Shown piece after piece: positions 1 through 6,320 of a stretch of DNA of 8,912 nt. The notes beneath the pieces were generated by a model. The model was given only the letters and a program-made list of their open reading frames with translations, searched no databases and was not told the DNA's origin. The position numbers were made by a program, and so were the translations under genes. Origin of the DNA: Anaerolineales bacterium UBA3082 (GTDB lineage: Bacteria > Chloroflexota > Anaerolineae > UBA7937); NCBI GenBank assembly GCA_002366595.1, contig DFBK01000020.1, forward strand, positions 1 to 8,912, in the 5' to 3' direction. Within the stretch, counting starts at the first letter, position 1. Each line of letters starts with the position of its first letter.

Positions 1-726
1 GCCCTCTCCCCCAGGATAAAAAGGGTAGTGGAGCATGTCCTGGAGAAGGGCGTGGTAGTGACTCTGGCCACGGGCCGGGTCTTTGGGAGCGCACTCCCTT
101 GCGCCCAAGAACTGGGGATCAGAGCCCCCATCATATCGTCCCAAGGGGCCATGATTAGGGCCCCCCGCAAGCGGCCTTTGGCGGAGTGGACTATACCCTT
201 GGCCTTAGCGCATCAATTGATCGCCGTAGGCCGGGAAGCCGAAGTGAAAGTGAGCGCCTATGTGGGCGATACCCTCTGCTTGGAAAGCCAGAGCCCTTGG
301 GTCTATCCCCCCTCCGTCGAGGTGAGAGTAGTGGAGGACCTATTCTCCTCCCTCCCTGGCGAGCCCCACAAGATGCGGCTCGAAGGCGATGAAGAGGTGA
401 TCCGGGCTCTGGTATCCCTTCTCTCGGAGCGGTTCCGAGACCTCCTCAACCTAGCGAGGCCCGATCCGTTCTCTCTACAAGCCACCCACTATGAGGCCTC
501 CAAGGGTCAGGGGTTGGCCTATCTGGCCCATCACCTAGGGATACCGCGTGAAGAGGTAATGGCTATCGGCGACTATGATAACGATGTGGATATGGTGGCC
601 TGGGCGGGCTTTGGGGTGGCGGTGGGCAAGGCCAGCCCTTGCCTTTTGGCCGTGGCTGACGAGGTCGTTCCCCCCCTCGATGAGGAAGGGGCGGCGGTGG
701 CTATAGAAAGGCATATACTGAAGTGA
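1..726 (+). CDS. Cof-type HAD-superfamily phosphatase, 5' end outside window
   Basis: The frame is open from base 1, so this is the last 241 residues of a longer protein. A GTG at 28 is a possible but unlikely start, because the nine residues before it (ALSPRIKRV) fit the usual 'LSPRxKxA' stretch that follows the N-terminal DxDGTL motif of Cof hydrolases. The nucleophile motif must lie upstream of the window. Visible HAD parts are motif II (ATGR, residues 23-26), a cap domain through about residue 155, the motif III lysine (ASKGQG, K168) and the acidic motif IV (GDYDNDVDM, residues 190-198). This C2-capped family is Mg2+-dependent and cytosolic and usually dephosphorylates sugar phosphates or phosphorylated cofactors; the substrate cannot be read from sequence. 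The stop overlaps the next start by four bases (GTGA), indicating translational coupling to tsaC. Confidence 0.92.
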   Translation, partial: ALSPRIKRVVEHVLEKGVVVTLATGRVFGSALPCAQELGIRAPIISSQGAMIRAPRKRPLAEWTIPLALAHQLIAVGREAEVKVSAYVGDTLCLESQSPWVYPPSVEVRVVEDLFSSLPGEPHKMRLEGDEEVIRALVSLLSERFRDLLNLARPDPFSLQATHYEASKGQGLAYLAHHLGIPREEVMAIGDYDNDVDMVAWAGFGVAVGKASPCLLAVADEVVPPLDEEGAAVAIERHILK

Positions 727-1373
727 AGGTTTACCCCGCTGATCTGCCCTCGGCCCTTCCAGAGGCTATTGAACTCCTCAAGGGCGGTAGCCTGGTGGCT
801 TTTCCCACCGATACCGTCTACGGCGTGGCAGCCCACGCTTTTCTCCCCCAAGCGGTTGCCAGGCTCTACGCCGCCAAGGAGCGGCCTCGTGAGAGGGCTA
901 TCCCTCTCCTCTTAGCCAAAAAGGAGGATCTTCCCCTGGTGGCTCAGGATATTCCCCCTATCGCTTGGCCTCTCATAGAGAGGTTCTGGCCCGGAGGTTT
1001 AACCCTGGTCCTCTTTCGGAAGGCTACCGTCCCGGAGATAGTTTGTGCTGGCGGCGAAACGGTGGCCGTTCGGGTGCCGGACCATCGTCTGGCCCGGGCC
1101 CTCATCGAGGGGACGGGAGCGCCTCTGGCCACCACCAGCGCCAACCTTTCAGGCCGCCCGGAGCCCGTGACCGCTGATGAGGTATCGCAACAACTGGGGG
1201 CTCGCCTCGATCTTATCCTTGATGGTGGCCCCTCTCCGGGGGGGATACCCTCCACCGTGGTGGACCTTACCCTCTCTCCTCCTACCGTCTTGCGGAAGGG
1301 AGCCATAGCCGTAGAAAGGTTGGCCGAACTAATCCCCAACCTAACCCTTTCTAATCCCCTCAGGGTATGCTAA
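723..1373 (+). CDS. tsaC: L-threonylcarbamoyladenylate synthase (Sua5/YrdC/TsaC family)
   Basis: This enzyme makes threonylcarbamoyl-AMP from threonine, bicarbonate and ATP, the first step of the t6A modification at position 37 of ANN-decoding tRNAs. The 216 residues are essentially a single YrdC domain: FPTDTVYG (27-34), the KxRP substrate-binding motif (K52, R54, P55), WPGGLTLV (89-96), VRVPDH (116-121), TTSANLSG (137-144) and GGIPSTVVD (173-181). The extra C-terminal domain of long Sua5 proteins is absent, so it is the short TsaC form. The start is GTG at 723, inside the stop of the HAD gene. The t6A partners (TsaB, TsaD, TsaE) are not in the window. The gene's link to the following glycan genes seems positional rather than functional. 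Confidence 0.94.
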   Translation: MKVYPADLPSALPEAIELLKGGSLVAFPTDTVYGVAAHAFLPQAVARLYAAKERPRERAIPLLLAKKEDLPLVAQDIPPIAWPLIERFWPGGLTLVLFRKATVPEIVCAGGETVAVRVPDHRLARALIEGTGAPLATTSANLSGRPEPVTADEVSQQLGARLDLILDGGPSPGGIPSTVVDLTLSPPTVLRKGAIAVERLAELIPNLTLSNPLRVC

Positions 1374-1376
1374 AAT
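1368..1376 (+). promoter_or_regulatory. possible extended -10 promoter element before rpiB
   Basis: TGCTAAAAT matches the extended -10 form TGnTAtAAT with one mismatch and overlaps the tsaC stop codon. A start of transcription near 1383 would leave a short leader containing the AAGGAG at 1386-1391. I see no convincing -35 hexamer about 17 bases upstream. The element could be chance in an AT-rich junction, with rpiB simply co-transcribed with tsaC. Confidence 0.28.
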
Positions 1377-1396
1377 AGTTTATATAAGGAGACTTC

Positions 1397-1849
1397 ATGC
1401 GCATCGCCGTGGGAGCGGACCACGCAGGCTATGAACTCAAAGCCGGGATCTTGAGCCTCTTGGAAGAACTGGGACACACTTATCAGGACTTCGGCCCCCA
1501 GGAGAAAGACCCAGGAGACGATTATCCCGATTTCGGCATACCGGTGGCTAGAGCCGTGGCCAAGGGGGAGTTCGATTTAGGGATCCTCATCTGCGGCAAC
1601 GGTGTGGGGATGTGTATTCTGGCCAACAAGGTGAGAGGTATCCGAGCGGCTCTCTGCCATGACACCTTCTCGGCCCGCAGTAGCCGGGAGGATGATGATG
1701 CCAACATCCTATGCCTGGGAGCGAGAGTTATAGGTATGGGGTTGGCTAAGGAGATCGTCAAAACCTGGCTCTCCGCTAATTTTTCTGGTGCCGACCGGCA
1801 TCGGCGGCGGGTGAAGAAGGTGATGAGCCTCGAGGAGAGGCCGGCCTGA
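1397..1849 (+). CDS. rpiB: ribose-5-phosphate isomerase B (RpiB/LacAB family)
   Basis: Predicted to interconvert ribose 5-phosphate and ribulose 5-phosphate in the non-oxidative pentose phosphate pathway. Length (150 residues) is normal. Seen: GADHAG near the N-terminus (6-11), DDYPDF (41-46), and ICGNGVGMCILANK (65-78) with C66, the position of the catalytic base Cys66 in the E. coli enzyme. A conserved SREDDDANIL block lies at 96-105. In E. coli RpiB the residue at 99 is histidine, used for sugar ring opening; the residue here is D99, so ring opening or substrate choice may differ. ATG 1397 is preceded by AAGGAG (1386-1391) at good spacing. The gene is followed after 7 bases by a glycosyltransferase. 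In this setting it may also supply pentose phosphate for sedoheptulose 7-phosphate, the precursor for the kinase at 6321; that link is inference. Confidence 0.92.
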   Translation: MRIAVGADHAGYELKAGILSLLEELGHTYQDFGPQEKDPGDDYPDFGIPVARAVAKGEFDLGILICGNGVGMCILANKVRGIRAALCHDTFSARSSREDDDANILCLGARVIGMGLAKEIVKTWLSANFSGADRHRRRVKKVMSLEERPA

Positions 1850-1856
1850 GGTTGCT

Positions 1857-2954
1857 ATGCTTCTGGGCATCGACGCCAGCCGAGCCATCAGCCCTCAAAG
1901 AACGGGTACAGAAAATTATTCTCTCTACCTCATAGGCCATCTTTTGGCTCTCAACGATCACAGATACCGGCTTTACTTCAATGCCGCCCCTCCTCCGGGG
2001 TTATTTCCTCCAAGTGAAAGATGGGAGGCCCGAGTGATGCCCTTTCCCCGCCTCTGGACCCATCTTCGTCTCTCTTGGGAGATGGTACGCTGCCCTCCTG
2101 ATCTCCTCTTCGTGCCGGCTCATGTCATACCCTTAATTCATCCCCGCTCCGTGGTCACGGTCCACGATCTGGGCTACATATATTACCCCCAAGCCCATAG
2201 ACCCTTCGACAGGCTCTATTTGGACCTCTCCACCCGCTTCAATGCCAACGTAGCCAGCCAGATCATCGCCGACTCAGAAGCCACGAAAAACGATTTGGTT
2301 CAAAAATATCGTGTGCCGGAGGAACGGATCACGGTGGTTTACCCCGGTTGTAACCTAGAGCCAGTTATAGATGAGGCCGGGTGGGAGGGGGTAAAGGAGC
2401 GGTATCACCTGCCCGACAGATATATCTTGCACCTCGGCACCCTTCACCCTCGCAAGAACATCCTCCGCCTCTTGGAGGCTTTTCAATCTTTGGCCAGGGA
2501 TTTTCCGGACCTTCATCTGGTCTTAGCGGGGAAGAAGGGCTGGCTGTATGAGGAGATCCTCCACAAAGCAGAGGGGTTGGGCGGAAGAGTGCACTTTCCG
2601 GGTTATATCGCCTCCGAGGACCTCGCTGCTATATTGAGAGGGGCACGCCTCTTCATCCTCCCCTCCCTCTATGAAGGTTTCGGCTTCCCCATACTGGAGG
2701 CGATGGCCGCAGGCACCCCGGTGGTTTGCAGCAACGCCTCGGCCTTGCCCGAGGTAGCGGGCGACGCGGCTCTCCTCTTCGACCCTCACGATGTCGAGGC
2801 TATGAGGGAAACGACAAGAAAGGTCTTAGAGGATGAAGCGCTACGGGCGGAACTGGTAGAGAGAGGGCTGGAGCGGGCGAAGTTCTTCTCCTGGGAGAGA
2901 TGCGCCCGGGAGACCTTGAGCGTGTTAGAAAAAGTAGGAGGGAGTTATGAGTGA
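1857..2954 (+). CDS. glycosyltransferase family 4 (GT-B fold)
   Basis: A 365-residue retaining glycosyltransferase of the GT4 type, expected at the cytoplasmic face of the membrane, moving a sugar from a nucleotide donor onto a growing glycan. The N-terminal acceptor domain begins with MLLGIDASRA and a TGTENYSLYL stretch typical of the 'TGxxRYxxxL' loop, and has TVHDLGY (101-107). The C-terminal donor domain has LHLGTLHPRKN (191-201), LVLAGKKGW (221-229), VHFPGY (245-250) and the EGFGFPILE (273-281) form of the Ex7E motif. An ALPEVAGDAALLFDP segment follows at 296-310. No signal peptide or membrane helix is seen. The exact sugar cannot be told from sequence. The last 8 bases overlap the next gene. 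Confidence 0.93.
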   Translation: MLLGIDASRAISPQRTGTENYSLYLIGHLLALNDHRYRLYFNAAPPPGLFPPSERWEARVMPFPRLWTHLRLSWEMVRCPPDLLFVPAHVIPLIHPRSVVTVHDLGYIYYPQAHRPFDRLYLDLSTRFNANVASQIIADSEATKNDLVQKYRVPEERITVVYPGCNLEPVIDEAGWEGVKERYHLPDRYILHLGTLHPRKNILRLLEAFQSLARDFPDLHLVLAGKKGWLYEEILHKAEGLGGRVHFPGYIASEDLAAILRGARLFILPSLYEGFGFPILEAMAAGTPVVCSNASALPEVAGDAALLFDPHDVEAMRETTRKVLEDEALRAELVERGLERAKFFSWERCARETLSVLEKVGGSYE

Positions 2955-3891
2955 TAAACGAGTGGTGGTTGATTGGCTACTTGATGCGTTTGAATCCCAA
3001 TACAAAAATGAGTGGCGAAAGGAAAGGTTCAGCGTTCTGGGGGACGCGGATTGTGGACACACACATGCTGATCCGGATTTCATTTTCTTTTGGAAGATCT
3101 ATGATCAGGGGTGGTTTGCTCGCCAATCTGGGAAAGTCTTTGGCCAACTTTGCCGTCTGGCGGGCGGAGGCCCAAAGATGGCCAGGAGCATGGCTCAAAT
3201 ATCCCCTGAACACGTTGAGCACTTGAAAAGTGCTTGCGAAACAGAGAGTCTTCTCCCAGAAGTTCAAAAGGCGTTCACCCATGTTAGAGGTGGATGGCGA
3301 GTGCTCGGTTGGGCGGTTAAGGCTGCCAAGCAACTGCACGGACTGTATGGTGTAGAAGAGACCTCCTATATCGGGCAATGGCTCGCTCAGTTCATCTGCA
3401 ATACGCAATGGAGTGGCAACTATGAAGACTTAGTACACTGCATAAATGGGAAGGTGGAAGAGGCAACGCGAGATGTGAAGGACGATTGGCAAGCGCTTCC
3501 GTTTGTAGCCAAAGGTTTCCTAGAGCAGGAAATACTCAATCCGCCTATGGTCCATCTCACTGGTACAGGGCCTAGCGTCGTTAGCTACTTCTTCCGTGAC
3601 TGGATAGATGTAACACCGTTGTGGAAGTATATGTGGAAACACGATGAGACGAACAGGAATTTTTGGGGTTTGGCAAGTCAGATCCTGGGACCCAGCCAGA
3701 TGGGGCCACAAGGCAATGACATAAGAGCCGTTTTGACTTTCCTCACATCCTGCTTGTCACGTAAGGAATTGGAAGGCGGCGCTTTGGCAAGAGTAAATAC
3801 AGCAGTTTATAGGGTTATGAGTGATTATGGGAGGGGATGGAAGGAACAGGTTCGATTGCAACTACAAATACTGCAACAAGGTGAGGAGTAG
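2947..3891 (+). CDS. unrecognised 314-residue soluble protein, likely acquired
   Basis: I do not recognise this family. The start ATG 2947 has a strong AGGAGG (2936-2941) five bases away and overlaps the glycosyltransferase stop by 8 bases, so translation is probably coupled. The protein looks globular, with no signal peptide or membrane segment, and is rich in tryptophan (14 Trp in 314). A cluster of possible metal ligands, DADCGHTHAD, lies at 33-42. Two strongly aromatic stretches are FIFFWKIYDQGWF (45-57) and PLWKYMWKHD (224-233). Base composition differs from its neighbours: 31 of 60 bases are G or C in both 3001-3060 and 3361-3420, against 42 of 60 in 4501-4560 of the next gene. Codon choice is also more mixed. 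It ends TAG, two bases before the next start. It breaks up an otherwise coherent set of glycan genes, which suggests insertion. A role in surface glycan chemistry, defence or self-recognition would be speculation. Confidence 0.82.
   Translation: MSDKRVVVDWLLDAFESQYKNEWRKERFSVLGDADCGHTHADPDFIFFWKIYDQGWFARQSGKVFGQLCRLAGGGPKMARSMAQISPEHVEHLKSACETESLLPEVQKAFTHVRGGWRVLGWAVKAAKQLHGLYGVEETSYIGQWLAQFICNTQWSGNYEDLVHCINGKVEEATRDVKDDWQALPFVAKGFLEQEILNPPMVHLTGTGPSVVSYFFRDWIDVTPLWKYMWKHDETNRNFWGLASQILGPSQMGPQGNDIRAVLTFLTSCLSRKELEGGALARVNTAVYRVMSDYGRGWKEQVRLQLQILQQGEE
3883..3888 (+). promoter_or_regulatory. ribosome binding site supporting a TTG start at 3894
   Basis: GAGGAG lies five bases before TTG 3894, inside the end of the upstream ORF. 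The next in-frame ATG is at 3936, within the conserved MGDLL motif of GT9 enzymes, and would remove the first beta strand (RILVVKL). TTG is therefore the likely start. Confidence 0.6.
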
Positions 3892-3893
3892 AC

Positions 3894-4979
3894 TTGGCTG
3901 CTCCGAAACGCATCTTGGTAGTTAAACTGGCCGACATGGGCGACCTCCTCACCGCTACCCCCGCGCTCAGGGCGCTGCGAGAGTCGTTCCCCCATTTCCG
4001 CATCGAGGCTTTGGTGACGCCTCACTCGGCTCCTATCTTAGCGGGCTCGCCCCTAGTAGATGAGGTTCTCACCTTCGAGAAGCACCGGTATGATAGCCCC
4101 CTGTTAACGGTTAAGCCTTCCTCTCTCTGGGATATCATCCGACTGTGGCGGAATCTGAAGGGCCGCAACTATGACTGGCTCTTCATCCTTCACCACCTGA
4201 CCACTCTTTGGGGGACCCTTAAATATGCTGGGTTGGCCCTCTCTAGCGGAGCAAAGGAGCGGTTCGGGCTGGACAATGGTCGGGGCTGGTTCTTCACCCA
4301 GCGGGTGAAAGATCTAGGCTTCGGTGGTCGCCATGAGGTGGAATACTGGTTGGAGGTGGTGGGAGTGGTAGGGGCGAAGACCGAAAACCTTAGATTGCCG
4401 GTATCCGAGGGGGCGGTGGAGGAAGCCCGTCTCCTCCTCGAAGGCTCAGGCCGGTGGAGAGAGAGCGTACCTTTGGTGGCTATCCACCCTGGCTCAGGCG
4501 AGTATAGCCTGGCTCGGCGGTGGCCCCCGGATCGCTTCGCCCAGGTGGCCGATGCCCTTGTGGAGAGGTATGGGACTCAGGTAGTCCTCCTGGGCGGCCC
4601 AGATGAGGCGGAACTAACCCAATGCGTCGCCTCCCTTATGCGCTATGAGGCTATCGACCTGGGAGGCAAGACCTCTATACCTGTATTAGCCGCCTTGTTG
4701 AGACTATCTCGTCTATTCGTGGGCAACGATTCGGGGGTGATGCACCTAGGCTCCGCCGTGGGCACGCCGGTGGTGGCCATCTTCGGCCCCTCCAACCCTT
4801 TGGCTTGGGGGCCTTGGGGGCCAAGCCACGAGGTGGTGCAGATAGACCTTGAGTGCAGCCCCTGTATCTATCGCGGGTTCCAACTGGGCAGGCTGGAGGG
4901 TTGTGAGAACCCGGAGTGCATTGACCAGGTCAGGCCGGAGATGGTGTTGGCCGCCGCGGGACGCCTTTTGCAAGGATGA
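3894..4979 (+). CDS. glycosyltransferase family 9 (heptosyltransferase-like)
   Basis: A 361-residue GT-B enzyme related to the ADP-heptose:LPS heptosyltransferases (WaaF/WaaC/RfaF). Seen: RILVVKLADMGDLLTATPAL near the N-terminus (6-25), the acceptor-side loop. In the donor domain HPGSGEYSLARRWPPDRFA (198-216) and LLGGPDEAE (232-240) are followed by GNDSGVMHLGSAVGTPVVA (277-295), whose D279/S280/H284 pattern is the family's nucleotide-sugar site. A four-cysteine tail (C321, C324, C337, C342) is also common in GT9 proteins. It would transfer a heptose or similar sugar to a lipid-linked acceptor on the cytoplasmic side. A heptose-kinase-like gene further along the same run is consistent with heptose as donor. 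Many GT9 proteins outside Gram-negatives use other sugars, so the substrate is open. The start is TTG with a good ribosome binding site. Confidence 0.92.
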   Translation: MAAPKRILVVKLADMGDLLTATPALRALRESFPHFRIEALVTPHSAPILAGSPLVDEVLTFEKHRYDSPLLTVKPSSLWDIIRLWRNLKGRNYDWLFILHHLTTLWGTLKYAGLALSSGAKERFGLDNGRGWFFTQRVKDLGFGGRHEVEYWLEVVGVVGAKTENLRLPVSEGAVEEARLLLEGSGRWRESVPLVAIHPGSGEYSLARRWPPDRFAQVADALVERYGTQVVLLGGPDEAELTQCVASLMRYEAIDLGGKTSIPVLAALLRLSRLFVGNDSGVMHLGSAVGTPVVAIFGPSNPLAWGPWGPSHEVVQIDLECSPCIYRGFQLGRLEGCENPECIDQVRPEMVLAAAGRLLQG

Positions 4980-4982
4980 GGG

Positions 4983-5714
4983 ATGGTGAAGAGAGACCGA
5001 GTGATGATCTTGGGTGTTCCTGTGGATAACATCACCGGGGAGGAAGCCCTAGCCAGGATCGAGGCGTTCATCGAGAGCGGGCGGCCCCATCAGGTGGTCA
5101 CCGTCAACCCGGAGTTCGTGGTAGCGGCCCAAAGCGATGCGAACTTCTTCCAGGTTCTCAAAGAGGCGGATCTCTCTTTACCCGATGGGGCGGGGCTTCT
5201 CTGGGCCGCTCGCTTCTTGGGGACGCCTTTAAGTGCACGACTGGCTGGGGTAGACATAGTGAGGAGAATAGCCAGCCTGGCAGCGAGGCGGGGGTACTGG
5301 CTCTTCCTTCTGGGCGCGGCGGAAGGGGTGGCCGAGGCCACGGCCATGAGGCTAGGAGAGGAGAATCCGGGGCTCAAAATCGCGGGCACCTACGCGGGGT
5401 CGCCCGACCCCAAGGAAGAAGAAGAGATAATAGAGATGATCAGAGCCGCCAGGCCTCACCTGCTCCTGGTAGCCTATGGAGCCCCGCAACAAGACCTCTG
5501 GATCCACCGTCATCTGGGACGACTGGGGGTGCCGGTGGCTATGGGGGTCGGCGGAGCCTTCGACTTCATCTCCGGCAAGGCCAAACGAGCCCCCCGCTGG
5601 ATGCAACGATGGGGCCTAGAATGGTTACATCGCCTCCTTCATGAACCCTGGCGGTGGAGACGGATGCTGGCCCTGCCCAAGTTCGCCTGGCTGGTGATTA
5701 GGAGTCGCAGGTAG
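4983..5714 (+). CDS. WecG/TagA/CpsF family glycosyltransferase (GT26)
   Basis: At 243 residues, normal length for this family, which includes WecG (ManNAcA transferase for enterobacterial common antigen) and TagA (ManNAc transferase for wall teichoic acid). These act on undecaprenyl-linked sugars at the inner face of the membrane. Seen: VTVNPEFV (39-46), LPDGAG (66-71) with D68 matching the proposed catalytic Asp of TagA, RLAGVDIV (86-93), GAPQQDLW (166-173, usually GxPKQE), and the C-terminal block from GVGGAFDFISGKAKRAPRW (188-206) to WLHRLLHEPWRWRR (214-227). The basic, Trp-rich tail is the membrane-docking appendage in TagA. RLAG replaces the more usual RVTG. The start is ATG 4983, three bases after the GT9 stop; a second ATG at 5004 is less likely. 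It ends TAG, and the next ATG follows with no gap. Confidence 0.93.
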   Translation: MVKRDRVMILGVPVDNITGEEALARIEAFIESGRPHQVVTVNPEFVVAAQSDANFFQVLKEADLSLPDGAGLLWAARFLGTPLSARLAGVDIVRRIASLAARRGYWLFLLGAAEGVAEATAMRLGEENPGLKIAGTYAGSPDPKEEEEIIEMIRAARPHLLLVAYGAPQQDLWIHRHLGRLGVPVAMGVGGAFDFISGKAKRAPRWMQRWGLEWLHRLLHEPWRWRRMLALPKFAWLVIRSRR

Positions 5715-6305
5715 ATGGACTGGAGCGCATTCTTTTGGTTCTTCAGTGGCGTAGGTGCCACTCTACTTGGTATAATTGCCCAGTATTGGGTTTCCACGAG
5801 GCTGGAGGACAGAAGACGCAAGGCCGAGTTCTACCGATCACGGCTTGAGAAGATAGAACCCTGGCTAGCAGAACTAGACTACGCTGTGATGGCTCTGAAT
5901 ATCGACGCCATAGGCACAATCTATGTGCCTGATGCAGGGGCCGACGAGCGGCTGAAGCCATACTAGCGGCAGCGTCGTCTTGAAATGCTCAAGGATAGTG
6001 TGGACAAGATCAATAATCTCGGAGACAATCCGCCTCAGGTAGTCCTTGCTTCTTTGGACCCTGAAGTTGCGCAATCTCTCGATTCCATATTTCGGAGAAT
6101 CGCCGATATCAGAATGCAAGCGATGACAGTTATCTAGGAGGTGGAAGATAGCATTCGTCAAGGTCTGCCACTCACCGAGGAATGGGAAGAAAAGATGGGC
6201 CCGCCAATAATAGAAGGGGGTGAGGCATTTGGAGCGGAGATAGCCCGCTTTGCCGGACTCTCGAAGGACTTGACTCTCGAGACAGATGTACGCAAGGGTG
6301 TATAG
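5715..6305 (+). pseudogene. small membrane-anchored protein interrupted by two in-frame TAG codons
   Basis: The ORF starts at ATG 5715, directly on the TAG of the preceding gene, with AGGAG at 5700-5704. The first 83 residues contain one membrane helix (about residues 5-26, very aromatic) followed by a charged, probably coiled-coil stretch (STRLEDRRRKAEFYRSRLEK). It then meets TAG at 5964-5966. The same frame stays open for 56 codons to TAG 6135-6137 and another 55 to TAG 6303-6305, with no TAA or TGA. The downstream pieces read like protein: LEMLKDSVDKINN, DPEVAQSLDSIFRRIAD, LTEEWEEKMGPP. Both internal TAGs lie where CAG (Gln) would fit (PY-Q-RQRR, VI-Q-EVED), one C-to-T change each. Read through, it would be about 196 residues. 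G+C is low (27 of 60 bases in 6061-6120). The family is not recognised. Default view: recently amber-mutated gene. Alternatives are TAG recoding or a genuine 83-residue protein. Confidence 0.65.
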
Positions 6306-6320
6306 AAAGGCAGAACTATC

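Noticed and set aside
2951..3226. 91-codon + frame beginning just after the ORF start at 2947
   Set aside because: It starts with GTG without its own spacing to the Shine-Dalgarno site and is out of frame with the 314-residue ORF, which is longer and better supported.
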